Source of the DNA: Schoenoplectus triqueter
Lineage: Eukaryota > Streptophyta > Magnoliopsida > Poales > Cyperaceae
DNA length: 53,279 nt
Reading direction: 5' to 3'
Assembly (NCBI GenBank): GCA_964058805.1
Contig: CAXKVV010000201.1
Coordinates: forward strand, 1-53,279
In this document: one piece after another, positions 43,449 through 53,279 of the stretch
How the letters are laid out: each line of letters opens with the position of its first letter
How positions within the stretch are numbered: the stretch's first letter is position 1
Program-made: the position numbers and the translations under genes
Notes under the pieces: generated by a model
The model's input: the letters and a program-made list of their open reading frames with translations, nothing else
Told to the model about the DNA's origin: nothing
Database searches by the model: none

Positions 43449-44741
43449 ATGACGCACCGATCGAACCCGTACGAGGGGCCCCTCCGCCACCCGCACTATT
43501 CCTCCCCCTCCTCCTCTGCCTCCATCAAGGGTTGCTGCTGCTGCCTCTTCCTCCTCCTCACCCTCCTCGCTCTCCTCGCCGTCGCCATAGCTCTCGTCAT
43601 TGTACTCGTCGTCAAGCCCCACAAGCCCTCCTTCGATCTCAACCAGGTCTCCGTCCAGTACCTCCTCGTCGCTGCCCCTTCCGCTTCCCTCGCCTCATCC
43701 ACCCCCGCCGCCACCTCCAACCCCTACCTCTCCCTCAACATCACCCTCCTCTTCACTGCCGTCAACCCCAACAAGGTCGGCATCCGGTATGGATCGACTG
43801 ATTTCGAGGTCATGTACCGGGGTGTGCCGCTCGGTGTAGCGGTTGTGCCAGGGTTTGAGCAGCCGGCACAGAGTTCTCGGACGGTGAGGAGCACTGTGAG
43901 CGTAGATCACTTCGATGTGACTCAGGCCGGTGCGCTGGATTTGGTGAGGGATGCAACTGTCAGTGATCGGGTTGAGCTGAGGATCACTGGTGATGTGAGT
44001 GCTAGGATTCTTGTGCTTGGGCTCACTTCTCCTAGGGTTCAGGTGAGTTAATTTCTAACTGTAGAGTCCTTAGACATGCATTTTGTATATATGGAAATAT
44101 GGTTTAATTAAATGTAGTTTCATATAGAAATTATGAAAACGGAGGAGGTTTCTTGACCGTACATGTAACATTCGTGGCCTAAATTCTGGTTCATTTCAGC
44201 AGTTCAGCTGATAATCGTATATTTCTTTAGCTACATAATGTACTAGGTTTTTTGAATATAAAGATGATAAGGTCAGATAGATTTTCTTAATTTTTATATG
44301 AAATAACTTTGAAGTATTGAAGTTGAATAATTTGAAGAATTGTTACCTGTGCTGTTAATTGCTAGAATACATACATTAGAAGGAGCATTTATTTTATTTC
44401 ATATGCAGCATTTAATAGTGTTGATATAGGTTACCGGTATTAATTTGCTTTTTTTTTTTTTTTTTTGCAAAAACAACCACACTAAGACATCTTTGGAAGT
44501 TGCATATCATGGCAGGCACCCGTATCACTGCTGTACTGCATTCAATGCTTTTTCTTGACTGTATTCTAATGTAACGCCAAAGCATTGTTGCTGAAGAAGA
44601 AACAAATTGTCCGTTCTTACATATATTGATATTTTTTTTCTTATTGAATAACAGGTATCGGTGGATTGTGTGATAGTAATCAGTCCAAGGAAGCAATCTG
44701 TCACCTACAAGCAGTGTGGTGTTGATGGCGTCAATCTCTGA
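43449..44741 (+). CDS. LEA2 / NHL (NDR1/HIN1-like) membrane protein
   Basis: Two exons, 43449-44042 and 44655-44741, join at GTTCAG/GTGAGT and AATAACAG/GTATCG in phase 0, giving 226 residues. The N terminus is short and polar, then a Cys cluster (GCCCCLF) and one hydrophobic helix at ~30-55 (LLLTLLALLAVAIALVIVLV): a signal-anchor single-pass protein. The rest is an LEA2 beta-sandwich with LNITLLFTAVNPNKVGIRYG, the NPN core typical of the family, and the C-terminal VSVDCVIVISPRK and YKQCGVDGV. Family members sit at the plasma membrane and are linked to defence or stress; the specific role is unknown. The 5' half is strongly C-rich, the 3' half not. Complete. Confidence 0.92.
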
Positions 44742-47334
44742 TTTAACAATGAAACTAAATTAAGAAGCAAAATACCAAAAAAAAGGTACTAATTCAAATG
44801 AAGAAAAGGTGAAGGTGATCGAGTCTTTTGTCATGTCCTTTGGTAGAGGTCAGCTTCACGATTTGAGATCGAGTCTCTGTACTCCCGGTATCTCACGGCT
44901 CCATCGACTACCAAGCATGTTAAAGTTTAACAATTTTGAACTACCCGCCACACGAATAGATGCACCGTTAAATCTGCATAACAAGCTAGTAGTTCGCTTC
45001 GTTCCTAAGGAGCACGCCATGCTAAGTGCGCCGGAGAATATTTAGAGGAATAATTCTATCCTTTTTAGGAGGTTCTTACGTGGAATTAAATTATTAAAAT
45101 TATTAAGTTCCGGTTTATAATTAATTAATTTCTCTTTTTTTGGGTGGTGGGGGAAGTGGGACTCTTCACTGACAGGCCCCTCTCGCAACTACTTGCCCCT
45201 TTCTATATTGAGATTTCTGTAGGCTGTAGCATTTGCAATGCTCAATAGTGTGTAGCAGGTATTACCACAACTGCAACTTGCAAGTTCCAAACTGGAGTCT
45301 CGTTTCCTAATTCATATTTGTGACATGTTATATTGTTCGTTCCGGTAATTGGATTAAATTTAAGGGGAACGGAGTGGTCTGATACCCATCAGACCAAATC
45401 TACGTTGCATGGGTGGGTGTAGATATCATATCTTAACGCAGATGTATCGATTTCAAAAAATCGTAAATATGAGTGCGGTTATATAATAAATTATATAATA
45501 AAAATATATAAATAAATGATATTATAAGTAAAGTTGAAAAAAAAGTATATTTGTTATAGTAAGATAAATAATTGAAATTATATAGCGATACAAAAGAGAA
45601 GTTTTCTTAGTGATTTCATAGGATTTTCCGTAGCTAAATATTTTTTTAGACCATATCGGTCGCTCAAAGCAAATACAATAATTCGATACTATCTGGTACG
45701 TATTCACACCTTAGTGGATCGACGCGTGAAGCGAATATCGAGCTAACATAGGACAAAATTGATTTGATGGGCTTAACGTACAAATTTTGATATCTCACAT
45801 GACTTTTTAAGTATCAGATTAATTTTTCTTTTTGCGAATTTTAGAGCGATCAAGCGATTACTTTGTCAATCGGACCAGAAATTTAGTCCAATGAACACCA
45901 ACAAATATCCGCTGCTCCCTAATTCCTAGATTTTAGACTTACTCGATTGTCTTATGCTTTAATATATTATTGGTTGACTTGACTGCATGCTTGCATATAA
46001 TTTATTGCTGTGCATAATTTTTGCGTGGGTGCCTAGAGGATCACCATTTCTTTAAAATTGGTTATATTTTTGTTTCTCAATCGATTAGATATTGTTATCT
46101 CGATAAATTAACAATTATAGGGATAGAGATATTTTGAGCAATTATAAGGTTAGGTTTGTAACCTTTCAAAAAGGATTTAATGAAACTAATTGCTATAATG
46201 CAGAAACCGAAAGAGTTACAATAAAGAAAATGTTTAGGTAAGGGAAGGTGAGCAGGGTCACATGGCGAGACGGAGATCGTCCCAAAAATTACTTAGCAGT
46301 TGGATTTTCTGACAGAAGTTCAAGCTGCCAACATTCTCCAACGATGGCACTTCATCCTCTCCATTACCACCGCAATGGATGACTCCCTTAGCCACCATTC
46401 AGTCAAGCTGTCACTGTCAGACACTTCAACTTCTAGCGGAAATGTGGAATGCAGCTCGGGTGTGCTTTTGGCACATTAGATTAGGCAAATAATAGGCTGT
46501 TAAAAGTGATATGAAGTCATAATAATAGTAAAAAAGCATGTATGCTCTTGGGAATTTGCACATCACCTTGGCCCGCGCACAAACCTAAGTTGTCTAATAT
46601 ATTAATATAGGTTTCTCCGTTGCATAGAGAATCCAGCAAAGAATGCATGCCAGCATTATCATCTTCTCATAATGATATGCAAAGGAATATTAATACAAAC
46701 GAAGCAAACTAAAAGCCAATGTCAAGGCCCATAAGAAGTCAAAAGCTTACTGCAACGGGTCCGAAATTTCAAAGCGTAGCATTTAGTGGGGCCTCAATTA
46801 TTGTCCAAGATGTTAGATGGCCCCTTCTTGACCGCTATATTTTCTCCCCTCTTTTGTTGATATGGTGTATGTCTTTCGGCTTCATTATCTTCTAGACGTT
46901 ACAATAGAACATAGTACTTGTGATTTTTAGATCTTACCATCACAGGCAGATAAGTATTTCATTTCAACAGTACCACAAGGTAAATCTGACTTGAGAAAAA
47001 GCTGATTTGAAAAGGCTTGAACTTGATTGTTTTATTTACTATTATTTTTTTGCGAACAATTACAAACAACTTTTTTAAATGCAGATCAGCCTTCATTCGT
47101 TGCCTAACTCAGGACGAATGAAGATTGATCGCATTTTGTCTCCTCTTTTGAATTGTATGTTGTAAGTATGAAGTTAGATGCCGTACAGTAACAATTGATC
47201 TGCTTATTCTGTTATTCACAAGAAGAAACATACAATGCATATCTAGTTATAGAGCAATTACCAGATTTAAATAACATTTTATACATATTAATAATGCATC
47301 CATATATTACACACATGTATGAGAAAAGAAATTT
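44742..47334. other. intergenic region between LEA2 and P450 genes
   Basis: About 2.6 kb with no supported gene. The 78-codon frame at 44809 lies in the LEA2 3' region and is unrecognised. A short perfect hairpin is at 45375-45396. Moderately GC-rich patch at ~46250-46480 without an open frame. Confidence 0.5.
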
Positions 47335-48968
47335 CTAATAGTTTCTCTCCTTCACACGAACCGGCAACCCGTCCTTCATGCGGAGCGTAAGCGACAGAAC
47401 CTTCTCTGGGCACCTTCCATTTTCTTCAATCTCCATCACAAATCTGTCCAAAATGCATGCCACAATGGACTTCATCTGAACATATGCCATCTCCTTGCCT
47501 AGACACATCCTCGGTCCTGCATGGAATGCCGTGAACTTAAACGGGATTTCCTGCCGAAATGTGCCATCTGCATCAAGCCACCTCTCAGGCCGGTACTTAA
47601 TACAGTCTTCCCCCCAATTCGTCTCCATCCTGCCCATTGCATATGCATTGTATGACATAAACCATCCTTTCCTGATTCGGGTCCCATCTGGCAAGATATC
47701 GTCCTTCACAGCCTGTGCCGAGTTTATTGGAACTGGAGGATACAGCCGCATTGACTCTGTGATAGCTGCATGTATGTAATGCATCTCCTTCAGATCCTCG
47801 AAATCGTACCAGCATGTCTTGGATGCTCCGTTCTTGGCACGGACTGAACGGATTTCATCTGAAATCTTTGATTCTACATCAGGTCTGGATGAGAGAATCC
47901 AGAAGAACCATGATAAGGCAGATGATGTGGTTTCTCTCCCAGCAACCAGGAAGCTTATGATGATGTCCCGAAGGAATTGGTCTGAATACTTTTCTGTGCC
48001 AGCGACAAACCTGGAGAGGAGGTCATGTTCCTTATTTGATTGTTTCTCCTTCTTTCGAGACCGGATTATTTGGTCAGCAAAGTTGTGAACACTTACAATC
48101 GATTCACGGAGCCTTCTCTCTGATCCAACATCAAAAATTTTTTTGATCTTCCAGAATTGAGGTATAGCATACCAGAACCGTCCAGCACTGAGATTGGCTG
48201 ACTCTCTGAGAGTTGTTATCAGATCAGTTTTTATTGAAATATCTAAAAAAAAAAGTATGGTTCCTCAAAAGCAAGTATTTAATAAATTAAATATGTGACT
48301 AACCTGAAGGCCTCAGCAAAGCTAGTTGAAGAATTCCCCTTCTCATCTTGAGCCGACCCATCTGCCAACTCGGGGTCAAGGTAACCAGGATCAAGACCGA
48401 ATGAAACTTTACAAACGTTGTCAAAGGCAAACCTTTCAAATACATCTTGCAAGTCAACAGCCCGTCTATTAGCTGAAACCCTCGTCAAAAATGGCAAGAG
48501 CCTAGTCTGAATCTCCTCTTGCACACACTGCACGACAAAAGAGCGCAATGACCGGGTGTTGAACTCGAAACTGGCAGTTTTTCTCTGCACCCTCCATATC
48601 TCCCTGTCAGCGTTGAATATCCCAGTGCCAAGGAAGTCATGTAGGATGGTCAAGAACCTATCGCCTTTGGGATAATTCTCAAAGTTTGTTCTGAGTATAT
48701 GCTCCACATTAGCTGGATTGGCGGTCAACACTCCATGCAAACCGCCTGCTAGGTGCATGACAACGGTGTTTGTGGGGGCTGCTGCGAGCACCTCTGCTAG
48801 CCAGTCTGCAGTGCGGTGCCGGTTTCGAAGGTACTGAGGGAGGTGGCCAAAAAGAGGGTAAGGCGTGAAGCTGGATGTGTATGCAATTGGGTCTTTTGCA
48901 CGCTGCCATATGGAGAGAAGGAGAGAGAAGAGGATGAGGAGGCTAAGCAAGAGAAGGATGGGCTCCAT
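47335..48968 (-). CDS. cytochrome P450, CYP94-like fatty acid/oxylipin hydroxylase
   Basis: Two exons on the minus strand, 48968-48304 and 48205-47335, with a 98-bp intron (GCCTTCAG/GTTAGT ... CTCTCAG/AGAGTC), give 511 residues, normal for the family. The start is the ATG at 48968 (MEPILLLLSLLILFSLLLSI), which opens with a membrane anchor; an upstream in-frame ATG at 49046 precedes the TATA box and is unlikely. Motifs in order: FNADREIWRVQRK (helix C), AGRETTSSALSW (I-helix oxygen-binding AGxxT), ESMR (K-helix ExxR), YRPERW, and FHAGPRMCLG, the haem loop with its Cys ligand. The PFKFTAFHAGPRMCLGK context is typical of CYP86/94 enzymes, which hydroxylate fatty acids or jasmonoyl-isoleucine at the omega end in the ER. 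Substrate inferred, not shown. The acceptor choice is the least certain point. Confidence 0.9.
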
Positions 48969-49011
48969 GGAATGGGAGCTATGCTCTGTAGGATGCAGTG
49001 GATAAGAAATC

Positions 49012-49031
49012 AATGGATTATATTTATATAT
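49012..49031 (-). promoter_or_regulatory. TATA box of the P450 gene
   Basis: On minus, TATATATAAATATAATCC lies ~45-65 bp upstream of the ATG, implying a very short 5' leader. It touches the edge of the foldback MITE starting at ~49033. Confidence 0.6.
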
Positions 49032-49032
49032 A

Positions 49033-49406
49033 GGGGGTGGGATCAAGTTATTTTGATAATTTTCACAATAAATTTTTAAATAAATACTATAAAATTTTAA
49101 AAATAGTAAAAACTTTATGAATATATTCTTCTACTTATAAATTATTGATGATTTAAATTTTATATAATTTCATTATCGTTTGATATTCTATCAAGAATTA
49201 TCAAAATTTTATATAATTTATAATGATTATGATTTGACAGTCTTTGATAGACTACCAAACGATAATAAAATTATATAAAATTTGAATCATCATTAATTTA
49301 TAAGTAGAATAACATATTTATAAGGTTTTTTATTTTTAATATTTATTTATATTTATTTAAAAATTTATTGTCAAAATTATCAAGATAACCATTGTGATCT
49401 CTTCCC
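49033..49406. mobile_element. foldback MITE, copy 2, in the P450 promoter
   Basis: Same family as 34185: left arm GATCAAGTTATTTTGATAAT ... TTTCATTATCGTTTGATA, right arm TACCAAACGATAATAAAATT ... CAAAATTATCAAGATAACCA. Near-complete palindrome of ~374 bp. It begins ~65 bp upstream of the P450 start codon. Confidence 0.75.
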
Positions 49407-49553
49407 TTGTACATAACACCAAATGTAAAGTACCGATCAGTGCAATATCCAATCTGTGTGTCCACTTTGAATATTTTGTTTTTTTATGTCTAACAAGACC
49501 ACCAATATATGCAATGGGAAAATATCACCATTTGTTAATAACTTGCAAAGCTT

Positions 49554-49832
49554 TGTTCAGTAACTATCAAATATGAGAGATACTTTTTTAGGTATTGATT
49601 ATCTCAGGTTCTTAAATGTTTAAATTAATCAAGACAGAACTTAACATGTTCAGTAACTATCAAATATGAGAGATATTTTTCTAGCTATTGGTTATCTCAG
49701 GTTCTTAACTATTTAAATTAATCAAGACAGAACTTAACTTGTTCAGTAACTATCAAATATGAGAGATACTTTTCTAGGTATTGATTATCTCAGGTTCTTA
49801 AATATTTAAATTAATCAAGACAGAACTTAACG
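49554..49832. repeat. 93-bp tandem repeat, three units
   Basis: Units 49554-49646, 49647-49739 and 49740-49832, each starting TGTTCAGTAACTATCAAATA and ending AATCAAGACAGAACTTAAC, nearly identical. The array lies between two foldback MITE copies, ~600-870 bp upstream of the P450 start. Confidence 0.93.
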
Positions 49833-49983
49833 ACATTTTTAACAATGCATTATGTTGCAAATGATGCATTGTTTACAAATAGAAATATCTATTATTTTTC
49901 TGTTCTGAATTTCCAAACTCAATGATTGCATGAAATACTCAAATCTGATGGACCAACCAAAATACACAGTCTATTTAAAAATA

Positions 49984-50368
49984 AGGAAGGAATCACATGT
50001 CAATGGCTATCTTATCAATGGATCTTTAAATAAATACGAAAAAAAATAGAAAAAATAGAAAAAAAATTATAGATATGTATCTTCAACTTATAAATTGATG
50101 GTGATTCAAATTTCATATATATTCATTAACGTTTGATAGTCCATCAAAGACCGTTAAATTAAAATCATAAATTGCATAATATTTTGATGATTTTTGATGA
50201 ACTATCAAACAATAATAAAAATATATGAAATTTAAATCACCATCAATTTATAAAAAGAAAAACATATCTATAAGATGTTTTCTATTTTTAATATTTTTTT
50301 ACATATTTATTTAAAGATCCATTAACAAACATTATCAAAATAAACTATTGTCAAGGATATCTTCCCTT
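49984..50368. mobile_element. foldback MITE, copy 3
   Basis: Left arm ATGTCAATGGCTATCTTATC ... ATTAACGTTTGATAGTCCAT, right arm GAACTATCAAACAATAATAA ... AAACTATTGTCAAGGATATC. Same architecture as copies 1 and 2; edges approximate. A 75-bp inner part TTGATGGTGATTCAAATTTC pairs with GAAATTTAAATCACCATCAA. Confidence 0.7.
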
Positions 50369-50791
50369 AAAAATTTTCCCACGGGCAGCCCGTTTATAGT
50401 GATGGATGCTTTACAGATCACCGATCTAAAAGTCAGTAAGTACAAATTCCAGCGTATGAGGTAATTGTGAGGCAAAGTGTGGTTTCAATTACTACTTTCT
50501 TGGTCTTTATCTAGATTAAAAAATTAATCTATATATAGTTAATATGCAAAATTGTTCATATCTAAATTCAATCTATCCTTAGTGCACAAAAGTGTCTGTT
50601 ATATGTTATGTGTAAATCCCGCGAATAACATGTTTTATATGTTTTATAAATATCTATATCTATTAACTACATATTCTATTCTCATTTGTTAATCAAAATA
50701 ACTCATTATTAATTATTAGGTGACTCTACTCTCTCTCCGAATGCTCATAGACCTACCTACATGATAATGTCTCCAACAATTATACTAGTGT

Positions 50792-51224
50792 CAGAGACGG
50801 ATGAAAGATTTTGATCAGAGGATTATTAATTGAATTATAATCACTTATCGGGTTTAAATCCATTAGTTAAATAAAATAATAATAATTTAACATATATTTT
50901 TACCTAATAAAAAATTATCATAATAATAATATCTTATATATTAAAAATAATAAAAAGTAAAATATAAAATAATAGATAACAAGTCGATGAAGAAAACTTT
51001 TATTAACTAAATTTCATATTTTTGAAATCTTTGCATAATACTTTCATTATCCATAATATTAAATATTGTTTTTCAATAAAAATAATTAGATAATCTAGAA
51101 AGATAAAAAAAAATAGTTTTGAAGAATCAAATTAGCAAAAACTTAATTCAAAAATACTATTTTTCAAAATTCATATTTTTCAAAATTCAGAGATCAGGTA
51201 GGACAAAGTGAAGACCCGCTCGTG
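50792..51224. mobile_element. diverged copy of the 42351-42792 hAT-like MITE
   Basis: Starts CAGAGACGGATGAAAGATTT and shares CTTATCGGGTTTAAATCCAT, TTTTTACCTAATAAAAAATT and TCTTTGCATAATACTTTCAT with the other copy. The right G/C tracts have decayed to AT. No target duplication remains, so this is the older insertion. Confidence 0.8.
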
Positions 51225-51339
51225 CATGGGTGAACAGTTATAAGAGTGGACAAAATATTTTCCTAATTATTATACTCTAGAAGATCATCACCGTAATGGT
51301 ATAGAATGAAAACGTTCCGCGGATAACACAATTGATACG

Positions 51340-52140
51340 TGAATCGATACCATCAGATGAGGCATCATTTCGTGATTTATCCACTTTGTCTCTTGTATTA
51401 TGCACCTTATCTATTGTATGTCGGATCAATTTACCAGTAGGTTCTCAAATTTATCTCGTCTTTCATGTCTCCCAATTAAAAGAAGGTTGAAATTGAGACA
51501 GTGATTACGCCCGAGCTTCATTTGGTGGGTCAATTTGGTCAACCTGAAGTTGAACCAGCTGCGGTCCTAGACGGTAGATTGGTTAAAGAAGAAGAAGAAA
51601 ATGATCCAATAACACAACTTCTGATAAGATTATTTACAATTGAATGCTACATGAGAAGATTATTTACAATTGAAGCGGCAATTCGCGGGCTTTGTAGTTG
51701 AGGACAACTTCAATTTGGAGAGGAAGGAAATGTCAGCACTGTTAATCGATATTGCTGATGTGGCAGGTATGGTTGACATGACAGGCAAGGAGGATGAGGT
51801 GGAACATGAGGAGGGAGAGCTTAAAGTGAGAGAGAAAGGAGTGGCAGCGAGTGAAGCGGAGGAAAAACAATTCAATTGCGAAAGGGGCGGGGTGACAGTT
51901 ATAGTTATCTGAAGAACATCCTCTCCAGTTATCGGGTAAAAGGCAGCAGCGATATCGGATGTGAATGGAGATGATGCAAAGAGCTGTTTTCCGTCCGAAG
52001 TTGATTTTGTTAATTGATTGTAGTTGTTAATTCTTGCGTATAAATAGCATTGAGAGATGTAAATTGAATTGTTGTTGAATAAGAACTGTTATGTTGGCTT
52101 TTCATTTCTTTTCTTCTTTCGCTTTGGTTTTTATCCAGTT
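51340..52140 (+). mobile_element. Ty3/gypsy 3' end: pol tail and LTR fragment
   Basis: At ~51424-51490 the plus strand reads INLPVGSQIYLVFHVSQLK, the conserved integrase C-terminal tail of gypsy. It continues in shifted frames with VITPELHLVGQFGQPEVEP (51501) and FVVEDNFNLERKEMSALL (~51690), the usual end of pol. A purine-rich tract (~51780-51890) and LTR-like sequence follow, with TATA box TATAAATAG at 52039-52047. Integrase core and 5' parts are gone. Confidence 0.75.
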
Positions 52141-52577
52141 TCACAAATCCTTGGCTCATAACACAGATGCAAGGTCTTCTACAGGGCAAGGGAACACATA
52201 TTAAACTGAAGATGTCAACCATCAAAAAATAAATGCTCAGCGGACCCACTGATCAAAATAAGAGGCGTGCATTCGTTTAGCAATTTTATAGCATATGCCA
52301 TAAATTAATTGACCTTTGAAAGTTTAGCAACCATTTCTCAAGGTGTAGACCGACTTATTTCAAAGCATAGAAATAGAAGCTGCATCAGCACGAAAATTCC
52401 AGAGCAATGAAATTTTAATTGGTAACTCCTTTCATGGGTTGCTAATGACAACCTTTCCTCAAACAAACAGTATTTCAAAATAATTTAATTCAATTTTATG
52501 ATGCTACAGATGTTGTTACGAATAAATCTATAGGAACCAAAGTCTGCAAGTTCCACACATCTTCCCAGAGCATCACA
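52141..52577. other. 3' flank of the galactosyltransferase gene
   Basis: AT-rich sequence without a supported frame; the part nearest 52577 is presumably the 3' UTR of the minus-strand gene. Confidence 0.4.
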
Positions 52578-52967
52578 TTACATATCTACTCTCTCCTTGA
52601 AATTTTCTGACTCCTTGGTTTTATTATCATAAGACATCATCCAAATCTGCTTCAAGTTTGCCTCACCACAATGCTGATGAATTTCTTCCATTCTCTCAAC
52701 TGAATTACACACCCCAGTACAGTTCCAATCAAATGATGCTATGCAAATTTTTCCATTCCTTGCCCTCGATACGCACTCTGATAAAACAAAAAAATAAGGA
52801 AAACATTGAGGCATTCAAGTCAAATATACTAACAAGAAATAGAAAATTATAAAACAAAACCTGGGGTCTGGCAACACATATCATGATCGTCTACATGGTT
52901 TACGTCCAAACCAATGAGCCACGCACCAACTGATACATCCTCATTTGCATACTTGTGAAGTGAATCC
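52578..52967 (-). CDS. beta-1,3-galactosyltransferase (GT31), C-terminal two exons, partial
   Basis: Minus-strand exons 52967-52861 (TTTCTAG/GGATTC ... CCCCAG/GTTTTG) and 52777-52578 (TTTTATCAG/AGTGCG ... TAA) join in phase 1. They read [32 protein letters not shown], then [19 protein letters not shown] and [12 protein letters not shown]. These are the conserved C-terminal motifs of plant GT31 B3GALT proteins, Golgi enzymes that add beta-1,3-galactose; EDVSVGAW holds the family's ED(V) motif near the active site. The N-terminal anchor and most of the catalytic domain should lie above 53279. A MULE-like end at ~53038 sits in the upstream intron or breaks the gene, so it may be a fragment. Replacing the usual DCEWKAQ, this copy has ECVSRAR. 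Confidence 0.82.
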
Positions 52968-53037
52968 CTAGAAATATCAAAATTGTCAAAGGAGTATTTG
53001 AAGCTTATTTTTGTCAGCCGCCAATTAACTACATTTT

Positions 53038-53279
53038 AAGGGGGGTTTTGCAAAATGTCTAAATACAATTTATATGAAGTTTGCAAATATCCAATTAACT
53101 ATTTATGGATGGAAGTTTGCATATTTAGTTGGGGCCATTTCACCCCACTAGCCCTCTAGTTAGCTTTCCTACTGACCATAACTACAACGCCTCATTTCAC
53201 TCTCACTATTCCTCCAAGTAGCTTTCCTACCAACCATAACTACATATATCATATCTTCTGAAACACCCAGAATACCCTG
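53038..53279. mobile_element. possible MULE terminal inverted repeat, cut by the window end
   Basis: AAGGGGGGTTTTGCAAAATG at ~53038, followed by TTTGCAAATATCC and GGAAGTTTGCATATTTAG, recalls long Mutator-type ends that start with G runs and repeat TTTGCAAA. The other end is not in view. Confidence 0.35.

Noticed and set aside
43347..43910. Several 70-91 codon frames on both strands over the LEA2 exon
   Set aside because: They are shadows of the C-rich coding exon, with low-complexity Pro/Ser/Arg or Glu/Gly translations and no domain.
44412..44696. 94-codon minus-strand frame
   Set aside because: It lies in the LEA2 intron and second exon and includes a T-run; no homology signal.
47495..48088. 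Plus-strand frames over the P450 gene
   Set aside because: They are antisense shadows of conserved P450 exons.
49046..49048. Upstream in-frame ATG as the P450 start
   Set aside because: It lies above the TATA box and would add polar residues before the membrane anchor; the ATG at 48968 fits the family.

Overview
This is nuclear DNA from a flowering plant. It is AT-rich with spliceosomal introns, and plant gene families are present: a RING-H2 protein, an LEA2/NHL membrane protein, a CYP94-like cytochrome P450 and a GT31 galactosyltransferase. These sit in a dense mosaic of plant transposable elements (Ty1/copia, Ty3/gypsy, a TRIM, hAT, MULE, Helitron, MITEs). The very GC-rich 5' half of the LEA2 exon would suit a monocot, but I cannot fix the species. 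Nothing points to bacteria or an organelle.

Layout. 1-4.4 kb: 3' two thirds of a decayed Ty1/copia element (pol pseudogene, 3' UTR, 3' LTR). 5.4-10.55 kb: a ~20-bp minisatellite, probably the body of a Helitron ending at 10552, split by a 4.3-kb hAT transposon (5900-10198) with a perfect 8-bp target duplication and a dead minus-strand transposase. 10.55-12.35 kb: copy 1 of a ~1.7-kb block repeated at 25.16-26.89 kb. 12.64-14.32 kb: a complete non-autonomous LTR element (TRIM-like). 14.9-17.55 kb: a possible unidentified minus-strand gene next to a gypsy LTR remnant. 19.86-24.9 kb: a complete five-coding-exon RING-H2 gene. 27.5-29.4 kb: a 23-bp minisatellite, an Athila-like gypsy integrase remnant and a broken gene fragment. 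29.7-42.8 kb: gene-poor, with a Helitron, foldback MITE, MULE, LTR-like block and hAT MITEs. 43.4-44.75 kb: LEA2/NHL gene. 47.3-49.0 kb: CYP94-like P450 on minus. 49-52.1 kb: MITEs, a 93-bp tandem triplication and a gypsy 3' end. 52.58-52.97 kb: last two exons of a GT31 galactosyltransferase on minus; the rest lies beyond the window.

The genes show no sign of forming one pathway. They are separate loci in repeat-rich DNA. The common theme is mobile DNA at gene starts: a hAT MITE ends ~60 bp before the RING-H2 transcript, a foldback MITE abuts the P450 TATA box, and a gypsy LTR sits upstream of the unidentified minus-strand gene. I found no clear new system. The best leads are the duplicated block whose edge coincides with a Helitron end, the insertion caught as filled and empty sites in its two copies, the complete TRIM, the MULE, and the internal repeats of the RING-H2 protein.
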